From positions 60,966-124,965 of the forward strand of contig NZ_BQHO01000014.1 of the NCBI RefSeq assembly GCF_021601385.1: a stretch of 64,000 nucleotides of DNA. The letters are read 5' to 3'. The notes under the pieces are model-generated. The model did not search any database. It was not told the DNA's origin and saw only the letters and a list, made by a program, of their open reading frames with translations. The stretch comes from Pseudomonas parasichuanensis (GTDB taxonomy: Bacteria; Pseudomonadota; Gammaproteobacteria; Pseudomonadales; Pseudomonadaceae). The position numbers and the translations under genes are program-made. Below, piece by piece: positions 15,969 to 25,136 of the stretch (position 1 is the first letter of the stretch; each line of letters opens with the position of its first letter).

Positions 15969-17799
15969 CGCTGAGCAGCCAGGTACGGCCTTCTTCGCGA
16001 TAGCCGTACTGGCTGCCGTCGAAGCTGTAGAGGGCGCGGCTGTACTGCTTGTCCAACAGGTTGTCGAGCTTGAGCTCCAGCTTCACCTCATCTGTCGCCG
16101 ACCAACCGCCACGCAGGCCGAGCAGGCCATAGCCACCCAGGCTATTGCGGTTGGCTTCGTCGTCGTAGCTGCTGCTGACCGCTTGCCAGCTGCCACCCAG
16201 GCTGAAACGCTCGAACTGCCGATCAAGGTCCAGGCTCAGCGTGCGTCGGGCGCGGCGGGCCAAGGTGTGGCCGCTGTCACGGTCGCGCGGGTCGATCAGT
16301 GCCAGGCCGAGCTGGCTGCGCCACTCGCCCCACTGCTGCGTCAGCCCCAGCTCGAAGCCATTGATGCGGGCCGAGGCCACGTTGCGCGGGATCGAGTCGG
16401 CGCCGAAGATGATCGCGTCGCGCAGGTCGGTGCGGTACAGGGAGGCTTCCAGGCGGCTGTCGGTGGTTAGTTGGCTGCGCCATTGCAGCTCGTAGCTCTT
16501 CGAGCGCTCGGGGTCGAGGTTCGGGTTGCTGTACAGCGGGTAGTACAGGTCGTTGAAGGTCGGCGCTCGGAACCCCTCGCTGTACGACAGCAGCAGGTCG
16601 TTGCTGGCATTGACCGGCAGGGTGAGACTGGCGCTCCAGGAGGTCTGGCCGCCGAACTGCTGGTTCTGGTCGCGGCGCAGCCCCAGTTCGGTGGAGAACC
16701 ACTCACCGCTGAAGCGATGCTGGGCAAAGACTGCGCGGTTCCAGCGGCTGTCCTCGTCGAAATCGGTGCTGGCGTGCACCCGGTCCTGGTACCAGTCGCC
16801 GCCGATCAGCAGGTTGTTGCGCGCATCCAGGGTGAAATCGTTCTGCCAGGTGACCTGGTCGCGGTAAGTGTTGAACACCTGGCGCTCGTCGCTGAGCTTG
16901 TCGCGCTTGTCGTCACGGTTCTCGCTGTGGCCCAGCTCCAGGCGCGAATGCCAGGCGTCGCTGAGCTGGGCGTCCAGGTAAGTGCCGAGGCTGCTGACGG
17001 TGAAGTCGGTATAGGGCTTCTGGCCGAACAAGCCGAACGGGTTGTCGTACTCACTGCGCCCACGGCTGTCGAGCAGGTTCAGCCCGGCCTCGAAGCGTTC
17101 GTTGAACACATGGCTCAGGCTCAGGTTCAGCGAGCGGTTGCGGTAGGCATCATGGTCACCGTCGCTGGCGAATGACGGCCCGGTCGAATCGATCCCGGCG
17201 GTCTCGTCCAGGCTGGCGCCCAGGTTGAAACGGGTGTCGCCGTCGCCGCCGGACAGCCCCAGGCTGCGTTGCCAGGTCTGGTCGCTGCCGGCCGCCAGGC
17301 GCAGGCGGGGCTGCAGGCCCTGGCCGTCGCCACGGCGGGTGAAGATCTGGATCACCCCGCCGATGGCGTCGCTGCCGTACACCGCCGAGCGCGAGCCGCG
17401 CAGCACTTCCACCCGCTCGATCTGCTCGACATCGAGAAATTGCAGGCCGCTGTCGCCGGAGGTGGCGTTGGCGATGCGCACGCCATCGACCAGCACCAGC
17501 GTCTGCGCGGCCTTGGTACCACGGATGAAGATACCGGGCAGGCTGCCACGGCCACCGGTCGGCGCCACTTGTACCCCGGGCACGCGGGCGAGCAGGTTGG
17601 TGACGCTGGTGGGCTGCAGGCGGTCGATGTCGCTACGGGTGAATACCGTGTTGGCGGCACTGGTGGTGCTGCGCGATTCGACCTGGCGGCTGGCGCTGAT
17701 CAGTACGTCGGGGAGCTTGAGGGCGTCGTCGCGGGAGGGTTCGGCGGCCAGCAATAAGGTGGGGGTGCACAGGAGTGCGGCACAGGCTGATTTATTCAC
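15946..17799 (-). CDS. btuB: TonB-dependent outer-membrane receptor, BtuB-like
   Basis: The 617-residue receptor has an N-terminal signal region (NKSACAALLCTPTLLLA), a plug domain (~30-150: VTNLLARVPGVQVAPTGGRG, IFIRGTKAAQTLVLVDGVR, VEVLRGSRSAVYGSDAIGGV) and a 22-strand beta-barrel ending LLSVTWTPAL. Best fit is vitamin B12/cobalamin uptake, supported by adjacent btuF. The start is the GTG at 17799; a TTG 12 bases upstream is an alternative. The 104-bp gap to dxs holds a REP pair and no visible cobalamin riboswitch, unlike many btuB genes. Confidence 0.85.
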   Translation of the reverse strand: MNKSACAALLCTPTLLLAAEPSRDDALKLPDVLISASRQVESRSTTSAANTVFTRSDIDRLQPTSVTNLLARVPGVQVAPTGGRGSLPGIFIRGTKAAQTLVLVDGVRIANATSGDSGLQFLDVEQIERVEVLRGSRSAVYGSDAIGGVIQIFTRRGDGQGLQPRLRLAAGSDQTWQRSLGLSGGDGDTRFNLGASLDETAGIDSTGPSFASDGDHDAYRNRSLNLSLSHVFNERFEAGLNLLDSRGRSEYDNPFGLFGQKPYTDFTVSSLGTYLDAQLSDAWHSRLELGHSENRDDKRDKLSDERQVFNTYRDQVTWQNDFTLDARNNLLIGGDWYQDRVHASTDFDEDSRWNRAVFAQHRFSGEWFSTELGLRRDQNQQFGGQTSWSASLTLPVNASNDLLLSYSEGFRAPTFNDLYYPLYSNPNLDPERSKSYELQWRSQLTTDSRLEASLYRTDLRDAIIFGADSIPRNVASARINGFELGLTQQWGEWRSQLGLALIDPRDRDSGHTLARRARRTLSLDLDRQFERFSLGGSWQAVSSSYDDEANRNSLGGYGLLGLRGGWSATDEVKLELKLDNLLDKQYSRALYSFDGSQYGYREEGRTWLLSVTWTPAL

Positions 17800-17814
17800 G
17801 GGCAGTTCCAAAGC

Positions 17815-17900
17815 ATTCGCGGGCAAGCCCGCTCCCACAGGTAATGCACAGTGCTCAAGAACTGTGGAGATCCTGTGGGAGCGGGCTTGCCCGCGAAAGG
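17815..17900. repeat. REP pair between dxs and btuB
   Basis: TTCGCGGGCAAGCCCGCTCC and the mirrored GGAGCGGGCTTGCCCGCGAA, each with the CCCACAGG or CCTGTGGG tail, flank ~30 bp. The pair fills nearly the whole intergenic space just after the dxs stop and could stabilise or end its transcript. Confidence 0.9.
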
Positions 17901-17903
17901 GCC

Positions 17904-19799
17904 TTACAGGCCGAGCTTGGCCATTCGGGCTTTGACGGCGGCTTCGATCCCGGCAGCATCCAGCCCGCACTCGGCAAGCATCTGCGCAGGCTTGGCGTGC
18001 TCGACATAGATGTCCGGCAGGCCCAGGTGCAGCAGTGGCTTGACCACCGCTTCGCGGGCGAGGAACTCACCCACGGCAGCGCCGGCACCGCCCATGATGG
18101 CGTTCTCTTCGATGGTCACCAGCAGCTCGTGGCCGGCGGCCATTTCCAGTACCAGGGCTTCGTCCAGCGGTTTGACGAAGCGCATGTCGACCACGGTGGC
18201 GTCGATCTGCTCGGCAATCTGCAGGGCTTCGGTCAGCTGCACGCCGAACACCAGCAGGGCGACCTTGCTGCCCTGGCGGCGGACCACACCTTTGCCGATC
18301 TCCAGTGGTTCGAGGTCGCCGCTGATCGGCGCGTTCGGGCCGGTGCCGCGCGGGTAGCGCACGGCCGCCGGGCCTTTGTAGTGGTGGCCGGTGCTGAGCA
18401 TCTTGCGCAGCTCGTTCTCGTCGCTCGGGGTCATCACCAGCATGCCGGGGATGCAACGCAGGTACGACAGGTCGTAGGCCCCGGCGTGGGTCGGGCCGTC
18501 TTCGCCGACCAGGCCGGCGCGGTCGATGGCGAACAGCACGTCGAGGTCCTGCACCGCCACGTCGTGGATCAGCTGGTCATAGCCGCGCTGCAGGAAGGTG
18601 GAGTAGATCGCCACCACCGGCTTAGCGCCTTCGCAGGCCATGCCGGCGGCCAGGGTGACCGCGTGCTGCTCGGCAATCGCCACGTCGAAGTAGCGCTCGG
18701 GGTAGCGTTCGCTGAAGTCGACCAGGTCCGAGCCTTCCTTCATCGCCGGGGTGATGCCCACCAGGCGGTTGTCGGCGGCGGCCATGTCGCACAGCCACTG
18801 GCCGAACACCGCGGAGTACTTCGGCCCGCTCGGTTTTTTCGGCGCGACCGGCTTGTTGGCCGGCTCCAGCTTGGTGATGGCGTGGTAGCCGATCGGGTCG
18901 ACCTCGGCCGGGGCGAAGCCCTTGCCCTTCTTGGTCACCACGTGCAGGAACTGCGGGCCCTTGAGGTCACGCATGTTGCGCAGGGTGGCGATCATGGTCG
19001 GCAGGTCGTGGCCGTCGATCGGGCCGATGTAGTTCCAGCCCAGCTCTTCGAACAGGGTGCCGGGCACCAGCATGCCCTTGGCGTATTCCTCGGTGCGGCG
19101 GGCGATTTCCCAGGCACCGGGCAGGCGCGACAGCACTTTCTTGCTGCCTTCGCGCATGCTGGCGTAGGTGCGGCTGGAGAGGATCTTGGCCAGGTAGTTG
19201 GACAGCCCGCCGACATTGCGCGAGATCGACATGTCGTTGTCATTGAGAATGACCAGCATGTCGGCATTCACTTCCTGCGCGTGGTTCAGCGCTTCGAAGG
19301 CCATGCCGGCGGTCAGCGCGCCGTCGCCGATCACCGCGATGGATTTGCGCGGATCGTTCTGCAGACGGGCGGCAATGGCCATGCCCAGCGCGGCGCTGAT
19401 CGAGGTGCTGGAGTGACCGACGCCAAAGGTGTCGTACTCGCTCTCGCTGCGGCGCGGGAAGGCGGCGATGCCGTCCTTCTGGCGCAGCGACAACATGCGG
19501 TTGCGCCGGCCGGTGAGGATCTTGTGCGGGTAGGCCTGGTGACCGACGTCCCACACCAGCCGGTCATCCGGGGTGTCGAAGACGTAGTGCAGGGCGATGG
19601 TCAGCTCGATGACGCCCAGGCCGGCACCGAAATGCCCGCCGGTCTGCCCCACGGTATAGAGCAGCTCCTGGCGCAGCTCGTCGGCCAAGGGCTCGAGGTC
19701 GGCTTCGGCCAGGCGGCGCAGGCCGGCAGGCGTGTCGGCGCGGTCGAGCAACGGCGTGACCGGGCGTTCGCGGGGGATCTCTTGAAACGTCGTGGGCAT
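17904..19799 (-). CDS. dxs: 1-deoxy-D-xylulose-5-phosphate synthase
   Basis: The 631-residue thiamine-diphosphate enzyme condenses pyruvate and glyceraldehyde 3-phosphate, the first step of the MEP isoprenoid pathway. The ThDP motif begins [20 protein letters not shown] and runs to the Asn of [12 protein letters not shown]; the transketolase pyrimidine-binding region has [20 protein letters not shown], and [12 protein letters not shown] is conserved. ATG 19799 ([13 protein letters not shown]) matches the family; the longer upstream frame is not coding-like. It is transcribed toward btuB and lies downstream of ispA, though a REP pair separates them. Confidence 0.97.
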   Translation of the reverse strand: MPTTFQEIPRERPVTPLLDRADTPAGLRRLAEADLEPLADELRQELLYTVGQTGGHFGAGLGVIELTIALHYVFDTPDDRLVWDVGHQAYPHKILTGRRNRMLSLRQKDGIAAFPRRSESEYDTFGVGHSSTSISAALGMAIAARLQNDPRKSIAVIGDGALTAGMAFEALNHAQEVNADMLVILNDNDMSISRNVGGLSNYLAKILSSRTYASMREGSKKVLSRLPGAWEIARRTEEYAKGMLVPGTLFEELGWNYIGPIDGHDLPTMIATLRNMRDLKGPQFLHVVTKKGKGFAPAEVDPIGYHAITKLEPANKPVAPKKPSGPKYSAVFGQWLCDMAAADNRLVGITPAMKEGSDLVDFSERYPERYFDVAIAEQHAVTLAAGMACEGAKPVVAIYSTFLQRGYDQLIHDVAVQDLDVLFAIDRAGLVGEDGPTHAGAYDLSYLRCIPGMLVMTPSDENELRKMLSTGHHYKGPAAVRYPRGTGPNAPISGDLEPLEIGKGVVRRQGSKVALLVFGVQLTEALQIAEQIDATVVDMRFVKPLDEALVLEMAAGHELLVTIEENAIMGGAGAAVGEFLAREAVVKPLLHLGLPDIYVEHAKPAQMLAECGLDAAGIEAAVKARMAKLGL

Positions 19800-19884
19800 C
19801 AGGCGAGTCGTTATAGGTTTGAAGACGCGGCAGTTTACCCCATTGTAGGAAAAGCTGCCCATTCAAGCGGGGGCCTACGCCCAC

Positions 19885-19958
19885 TGTGGGAGCGGGTTTA
19901 CCCGCGAATGCGATGTTGCATCAACCGCCGCATTCGCGGGTAAACCCGCTCCCACAGG
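19885..19958. repeat. REP pair between ispA and dxs
   Basis: TGTGGGAGCGGGTTTACCCG and the mirrored CGGGTAAACCCGCTCCCACA enclose ~26 bp. It lies between ispA and dxs, both on the minus strand. Confidence 0.92.
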
Positions 19959-19973
19959 GATAGGCGTCAAGGT

Positions 19974-20861
19974 TCAATGGCGGCGTTCGACGATGTACCG
20001 GGCCAGCGCCCGCAGCGGCTCGGCGCTGTCGCCGAAGCCTGCAAGGGCACCCAGCGCCTGGTCGCGCAGCTCCAGGGCATAGGCCTTGGCCGCGTCCAGC
20101 CCGAGCAGCGCCGGGTAGGTCGGTTTGTCGCGGGCGATGTCGGCGCCCTGGCGTTTGCCCAGGGTGGCGGTGTCGCTCTCCACGTCGAGGATGTCGTCCT
20201 GCACCTGGAAGGCCAGGCCGATGGCCTGTGCATACGTCTGCAGGGCGTCGAGCTGGGCTTGTTCTGCGCGGGCGCTGGCCAGGGCGCCAAGGCGCACGCT
20301 GGCTTCGATCAGTGCGCCGGTCTTGTGCCGGTGCATGTACTCCAGGGCCTGCTGGTCGAGCTTGACGCCCACCGAGCCAAGGTCGATGGCCTGGCCGCCG
20401 ACCATGCCGGCGGGGCCCGCGGCCTTGGCCAGGGCCTGGACCATCTGCAGGCGGATGCTGTCGGCCTGCGGGCTCAGCGCCGGGTCGAGCAGGGCGCTGA
20501 AGGCCAGGCTCTGCAGGCCGTCGCCGGCCAGGATGGCGCAGGCTTCGTCGAAGGCTTTGTGGGTGGTCGGCTGGCCGCGACGCAGGTCGTCATCGTCCAT
20601 CGCCGGCAGGTCGTCATGCACCAGCGAGTAGGCGTGGATCAGCTCCACCGCGCAGGCCGCACCGTTGGCCTGTTCGGCCGGCGCACCAAGGGCCTCGCAG
20701 GCGGCGTAGGCGAGCAGCGGGCGCACGCGCTTGCCGCCGTTCATCACGCTGTAGCGCATGGCGGCGTACAGGCGTTCGAGTTCTTTGGAGGGGGCGTTGA
20801 ACAGGGTTTCGAGGGCGGCGTCGACCCGTGCCTGGGCGCTGGCCTGGTAACTGGCGATCAT
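19974..20861 (-). CDS. ispA: Farnesyl diphosphate synthase (geranyltranstransferase)
   Basis: The 295-residue prenyltransferase makes farnesyl diphosphate from DMAPP and IPP. The first Asp-rich motif is in [19 protein letters not shown] with the extended spacing typical of bacterial short-chain enzymes, and the second is [23 protein letters not shown] binds the homoallylic diphosphate. Its start overlaps the xseB stop by 4 bases. The order xseB-ispA-dxs is conserved in gamma-proteobacteria. Confidence 0.97.
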   Translation of the reverse strand: MIASYQASAQARVDAALETLFNAPSKELERLYAAMRYSVMNGGKRVRPLLAYAACEALGAPAEQANGAACAVELIHAYSLVHDDLPAMDDDDLRRGQPTTHKAFDEACAILAGDGLQSLAFSALLDPALSPQADSIRLQMVQALAKAAGPAGMVGGQAIDLGSVGVKLDQQALEYMHRHKTGALIEASVRLGALASARAEQAQLDALQTYAQAIGLAFQVQDDILDVESDTATLGKRQGADIARDKPTYPALLGLDAAKAYALELRDQALGALAGFGDSAEPLRALARYIVERRH

Positions 20862-21100
20862 GCCTCTGGCTCCGCGTCGAACGGCTGGGCAGCCAGCTCG
20901 CCGTCACGCTCCAGCAGGATCTGCACCTTTTGCTCGGCCTGGGCCAGGGCGCCCTGGCAGTCGCGGGTCAGGGCGATGCCTTGCTCGAAGGCGGCCAGCG
21001 ACTCTTCCAGCGACAATTCGCCGTTCTCCAGGCGCTCGACCAGGGCTTGCAGGTCGGCGAGGGACTGTTCGAAATCGATGGAGGCTTTTTTGCGGGCCAT
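20858..21100 (-). CDS. xseB: Exodeoxyribonuclease VII small subunit
   Basis: The 80-residue protein shows the XseB signature [20 protein letters not shown] followed by [20 protein letters not shown] and an acidic coiled-coil C-terminus. Several copies bind one XseA to form the single-strand exonuclease. It leads the xseB-ispA unit. Confidence 0.95.
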   Translation of the reverse strand: MARKKASIDFEQSLADLQALVERLENGELSLEESLAAFEQGIALTRDCQGALAQAEQKVQILLERDGELAAQPFDAEPEA

Positions 21101-21236
21101 GGCGACTGTCTCGGTGGTGTTCAGAACGGCGCGACACTAGCAGAGCGGGGCAGGGGGAGCAAATCAGCGAGGCTTTGGTCTTATTTTGTTGCATTTGAGT
21201 GAGTAAGGACGTCTTGCAAATCCAATTGCTTTCAGA

Positions 21237-21265
21237 TTGTGAGGGGAATGCCCCTCTGACATAAT
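21237..21265 (+). promoter_or_regulatory. Sigma-70-like promoter with internal dyad, upstream of the MBOAT operon
   Basis: TTGTGA (21237-21242) and CATAAT (21260-21265) are spaced by exactly 17 bp. The spacer carries the perfect inverted repeat GAGGGG-AATG-CCCCTC (21241-21256), placed like an operator between -35 and -10. The start codon is 48 bp downstream. The regulator is unknown. Confidence 0.5.
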
Positions 21266-21312
21266 CCGCGCGCTCTGGCCTGCGGGCTGGCGCTCCCCTT
21301 TGATGTCACGTA

Positions 21313-22728
21313 ATGGACTACGTTGTGAGCTTCCTTTCGATCGAATTCGGCCTCTGCTTCACGCTGTTCTTCATTGTGTACTGGAGCTTGTGCTGGAGTG
21401 CGCGGCTACAGAACCTCCTGCTACTGGCGGCAAGCTATGGCCTGGTGGCCAGTTTCAGCCTGAACTCCCTGTACATCCTGCTGGGCTACAGCGCACTGGT
21501 GTACCTGCTGGGGCTGCTGGCCGGGCGTTACCCCGGGCGCAGGTTCTGCAGCGTGCTGCTGCTGACCCTGGTGCTGGGCTGCTTCTACCTGTTCAAGTAC
21601 CAGGCCTTCTTCGTCGAGGGCGTGCAAGCCGCGCTGGCTGAGGCCGGGCTCGACGTGTCGCTGCCGTTGCTGGAACTGCTGGTGCCGATCGGCCTGTCGT
21701 TCTACACCTTCCATTCGGTCAGCTACCTGGTGTCGATCAACCGCCGCGAACTGGCGCCGGCCGCACCGCTGGACCTGGCCCTGTACCTGGCGTTCTTCCC
21801 GAGCCTGGTAGCCGGCCCGGTCAACCGCGCGCTGCACATGCTGCCGCAGATTCGCCCGCAGGGCCTGCGCCAGGTGCTGGAGCCGCAGCGAGCGTTGGGC
21901 TTGATCGCGCTGGCGGTGGTCAAGCTGTTCTTCCTCAGTGCCTGGCTGGGCATCGAGTGGGTCGACCCGGTGTTCGAAACCCCGGGCAGCTTCACCCCCG
22001 AGCAAGTGCTGCTGAGCGTCTATGGCTACAGCCTGCTGATCTACTTCAACTTCAGCGGCTACACCAACCTGGTCACCGGCATCGCCCTGCTGCTGGGGTT
22101 CCGCCTGCCGGAGAACTTCAACGCGCCTTATGCTGCGCACAACCTCAAGGAGTTCTGGGGCCGCTGGCACATCAGCCTGTCGCGCTTCATCCGTGACTAC
22201 GTCTATATCCCGCTGGGCGGCAACCGCAAAGGCGTGTGGCGCGGCAACCTGAACATGCTGCTGGCGATGCTGGTGTCCGGGCTGTGGCATGGCGCAAGCA
22301 TCAACTTCATCCTGTGGGGTGCGCTGCACGGGGTTGGCCTGGCCCTCTCCAAACTGTTCAGCCAGCTGCTGCCGGGCTTTGCGCGTATGCCGGGCGCTGG
22401 CCTGCTGGCACGGCTGATGACCTTCCACTACGTGGCCTTTGCCTGGGTCTTCTTCCGCAGCCCGACGCTGGACGGCGCCGTCGAGATGCTCGGCGACATC
22501 GCCCAGCTGAGCCTGGCCGGGCTCAACAGCGCCACTGGCCTGATGCTGCTGGCCTGCGTGTTGTACATCGCCACTTATCCACAGTGGCTGGCACTGCTGC
22601 GCAAGGGCTTTGCCGCCAGCCAGCGGCTGCCCTGGCAGCTGTATCCGGTGCCGTTGGGGATCGGCGTGTCGCTGGTGATTTTTGCATCGCAATCGGGTGT
22701 GCCGGGGTTCATCTATGCAAGCTTCTGA
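21313..22728 (+). CDS. MBOAT family O-acyltransferase (AlgI/PatA-like)
   Basis: The 471-residue polytopic inner-membrane protein belongs to the AlgI branch of membrane-bound O-acyltransferases. It has about ten hydrophobic segments and the family motifs EFWGRWHISLSRFIRDYVYI and SGLWHGASINFILWGALHG, which carries the invariant active-site His (WHG). AlgI-like proteins pass acetyl groups across the membrane to SGNH-type transferases that modify alginate, cellulose or peptidoglycan. Two SGNH genes follow directly, the first overlapping by 14 bp. No polysaccharide synthase gene is adjacent, so the acceptor is unknown. Confidence 0.88.
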   Translation: MDYVVSFLSIEFGLCFTLFFIVYWSLCWSARLQNLLLLAASYGLVASFSLNSLYILLGYSALVYLLGLLAGRYPGRRFCSVLLLTLVLGCFYLFKYQAFFVEGVQAALAEAGLDVSLPLLELLVPIGLSFYTFHSVSYLVSINRRELAPAAPLDLALYLAFFPSLVAGPVNRALHMLPQIRPQGLRQVLEPQRALGLIALAVVKLFFLSAWLGIEWVDPVFETPGSFTPEQVLLSVYGYSLLIYFNFSGYTNLVTGIALLLGFRLPENFNAPYAAHNLKEFWGRWHISLSRFIRDYVYIPLGGNRKGVWRGNLNMLLAMLVSGLWHGASINFILWGALHGVGLALSKLFSQLLPGFARMPGAGLLARLMTFHYVAFAWVFFRSPTLDGAVEMLGDIAQLSLAGLNSATGLMLLACVLYIATYPQWLALLRKGFAASQRLPWQLYPVPLGIGVSLVIFASQSGVPGFIYASF

Positions 22729-23827
22729 TAGCCAACAGCTGTTTCAGGTGCAGATGGGCGCGGCCCGTGCGTTGTACGCGATCGTGGTCACCACCGCGTT
22801 GTTGTTCTGGTTGAACCAGGACTCGATCAGGCTGTACTGCCAGCAGAAGTACCACCAGAGCTGCGAGATCCCGCTGCTCGGCCAACTGTCGGCCTGGCGC
22901 TTCGGGGCGCAGCTGACGACGGCGCTGGAGCAGGGGCGAGACAGCGTTATCGAGCAGTTGCAGGAGGCGCAGCGGGTCGCAGGCCCGGTGCCCGAGGTGC
23001 TGCCCGCACCGATGCCGGTGGTCACGGTCAACCTGGAAACACCGGCGGCGCTGGCCAAACCGTTGCCGGCGGCGCCAGTGGCCAAGCCGGCGCATACCCC
23101 GCAGCCACACGTGGCCGCTGCAACGCCGCCGGCACCACCTGCCCCGGCCTTGCTGCAACCTGGAACCCTGGTTTCCCTGGCCGCCGGTGATGACGTGCTG
23201 CTGGTCGGCGATTCGCTGATGCAGGGCGTGGCCCCGCACCTGGCCAACAGCCTGCGCAAGCGCTACCAGATCCGCACGGTCAACCTCAGCAAACAGAGCA
23301 CCGGCCTCGCTTACCCAGGCTTTTTCAACTGGCCGAAAACCGTGGCCGAGACCCTTGCCCACGAGCCGAACATCCGCCTGATGGTGGTGTTCCTCGGCCC
23401 GAACGACCCCTGGGACATGCCCCAGGGCAAGGGCAAGCCGTTCCTGCGCTTCAAGTCGCCGGAGTGGGAAGTGGCCTATCGTGCACGTATCGACTCGATC
23501 CTCGACCAGGCCCGTGCGCACAACGTGCAGGTGCTGTGGGTCGGGCCGCCGAACATGGAGAAGCCGCGGTTGTCCACGGCCATGGGTTATCTGAGCGGCC
23601 TGTACCAGGAGCAGACTGCGCTGTTCGGCCAGCATTATGTGTCGGCCAACCCGATCCTCGGCTATGCCGACGACGGGTTTGCCTCGACCGTGCTGACGCC
23701 CGACGGCAAGCGGGTCAAGGTACGGGTCGACGACGGCATTCATTTCACCATCACAGGCCAGAAGATGATCGCCGCACAGGTACTGTCGCTGATCAGCTTG
23801 CCGGGCCTGACCGTTACAGGACACTAA
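22715..23827 (+). CDS. SGNH/GDSL hydrolase-like protein (DUF459), membrane anchored
   Basis: The 370-residue protein has one N-terminal signal-anchor (ARALYAIVVTTALLFWLNQ), a Pro/Ala-rich periplasmic linker (~95-155, with PTPQPHVAAATPPAPPAP-like composition) and an SGNH domain (~165-365). The blocks are LLVGDSLMQGVAPHL (block I Ser), VVFLGPNDPWDMP (block III Asn) and RVDDGIHFTITGQKMIA (block V Asp and His). It is a candidate periplasmic acetyltransferase or esterase partner of the MBOAT protein. ATG 22715 was chosen because it starts just before the anchor and overlaps the MBOAT stop. Confidence 0.82.
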   Translation: MQASDSQQLFQVQMGAARALYAIVVTTALLFWLNQDSIRLYCQQKYHQSCEIPLLGQLSAWRFGAQLTTALEQGRDSVIEQLQEAQRVAGPVPEVLPAPMPVVTVNLETPAALAKPLPAAPVAKPAHTPQPHVAAATPPAPPAPALLQPGTLVSLAAGDDVLLVGDSLMQGVAPHLANSLRKRYQIRTVNLSKQSTGLAYPGFFNWPKTVAETLAHEPNIRLMVVFLGPNDPWDMPQGKGKPFLRFKSPEWEVAYRARIDSILDQARAHNVQVLWVGPPNMEKPRLSTAMGYLSGLYQEQTALFGQHYVSANPILGYADDGFASTVLTPDGKRVKVRVDDGIHFTITGQKMIAAQVLSLISLPGLTVTGH

Positions 23828-23828
23828 G

Positions 23829-25022
23829 ATGCGCCAATGGCATCACCTGCTGGGCCTGGCCCTGCTGATCAGCGCCATCCCCGCGTGCAGCACCGGCGCC
23901 AACAGCGTGGCCACCCAGCCCGCCGCACGGCCGGCAGCCGCGCCCGTTGCGCGCCAGGACGGCAATGTCGGCCTGCTCGCCGGCAAGTTGCGCAGTGCCA
24001 GCCGCGCGCCGGTCGCCATTGTCCAGCTGGGCGACTCGCACACCGCCGCCGATCTGTTCAGCGGTGAGCTGCGTCGCCTGCTGCAGGCACAATATGGCGA
24101 TGGCGGCATCGGCTTGGTGCCGGCCTCGTCGGTGCCGGGTATCCGCAATGACCGGGTGATCATCAAGAGCGAGGCGCGCCAGTGGCAGCTGGTGTCGGCG
24201 CGCAATCAGCAGAGCAACCAGTTCCCGCTTGGGGGGTATTTGTCGCTGCCCCAGGCCAACCGCTCCAGCGTGCTGTTGCAGGCGCGTGATGAAGACCGTC
24301 AGCGCTACAAGGTCTCGGCGCTGTACCAGTCCACCGGCAACGCCACACTGCTGGCCAACGGCGGCCAGCGCCGCCCTTTGGCCATCAGCAACGGCCAATG
24401 GCGCTTCAGCCCGGCCTTCGCCAACCTCGGCCTGCCGCTGCAACTGAGCGTCGAGGGGGGCCGAAACATCGCGTTGGGTGGCTGGTACCTGCAAGGGCAG
24501 AAGAATGCTGGCGTGATCTACTCGGCTTTAGGCATCAATGGCGCCCGCCAAGACGTGGTGGACAAGTGGCAGCCAGGGTGGCTCGACAGCCTCAAGGCCG
24601 TACGGCCGGACCTGGTGATCCTGGCCTATGGCACCAATGAGGCGTTTGACGACACGCTCGACCTGGGGCTGTACCAGTCGCAGCTGGAAACCACACTGGG
24701 CAGCCTGCGCAAGGACCTGCCGCAAGCGGCGATCCTGCTGGTCGGGCCACCGGATTCGATCAAGCGGCGCAAGGCGGGTAGTTGTGCGGCGCGCCAGCCG
24801 CAGCCGTTGGCGTCGGTGATCCGCATTCAAAAGCAACTGGCAAAGCAGCACAAGGCGCTGTTCTGGGACTGGCAGGCGTTCATGGGCGGGCCATGCTCGA
24901 TTGCTGGCTGGCAGACCAATGGGCTGGCGCGGCCAGACCTGGTGCACTTGACGGCTGACGGCTATCGCAAGAGTGCGGCGGGGTTGTATGCGTTCTTGAA
25001 GGGGCCGTTGGGGTTGCGTTGA
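23829..25022 (+). CDS. Exported SGNH/GDSL hydrolase family protein, probable lipoprotein
   Basis: The 397-residue protein starts with a signal (MRQWHHLLGLALLISAIPAC) whose Cys could be a lipoprotein anchor, although Pro at -2 makes the lipobox atypical. SGNH blocks are AIVQLGDSHTAADLF (Ser), a Gly-containing middle region, VILAYGTNEAFDDT (Asn) and PDLVHLTADGYRKSA (Asp-x-x-His). The GDSHTAAD form resembles proteins of cell-wall or polysaccharide O-acetylation systems. It starts 1 bp after the previous stop, so all three genes form one operon that ends in a REP pair. Confidence 0.8.
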   Translation: MRQWHHLLGLALLISAIPACSTGANSVATQPAARPAAAPVARQDGNVGLLAGKLRSASRAPVAIVQLGDSHTAADLFSGELRRLLQAQYGDGGIGLVPASSVPGIRNDRVIIKSEARQWQLVSARNQQSNQFPLGGYLSLPQANRSSVLLQARDEDRQRYKVSALYQSTGNATLLANGGQRRPLAISNGQWRFSPAFANLGLPLQLSVEGGRNIALGGWYLQGQKNAGVIYSALGINGARQDVVDKWQPGWLDSLKAVRPDLVILAYGTNEAFDDTLDLGLYQSQLETTLGSLRKDLPQAAILLVGPPDSIKRRKAGSCAARQPQPLASVIRIQKQLAKQHKALFWDWQAFMGGPCSIAGWQTNGLARPDLVHLTADGYRKSAAGLYAFLKGPLGLR

Positions 25023-25038
25023 TGTGAGTCAGCAGCAG

Positions 25039-25130
25039 CCCTCTTCGCGGCACAAGGCCGCTCCTACAGGAAATCGCGATTCCCTGTAGGAGCGGCCTTG
25101 TGTCGCGAAAGGGCCGCAAAGCGGCCCCAG
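25039..25130. repeat. REP pair between SGNH gene and ribB
   Basis: CGCGGCACAAGGCCGCTCCT and the mirrored AGGAGCGGCCTTGTGTCGCG flank ~20 bp, followed by a short GGGCCGCAAAGCGGCCC hairpin. It lies between convergent genes and could act as a bidirectional transcript end. Confidence 0.9.
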
Positions 25131-25136
25131 GATGGC

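Noticed and set aside
17800-17903. Cobalamin riboswitch upstream of btuB
   Set aside because: The gap is too short and filled by a REP pair; no B12-box-like sequence was seen.
17775-19943. 722-codon plus-strand frame opposite dxs
   Set aside because: Antisense to a certain dxs gene; composition is typical of a codon-bias shadow.
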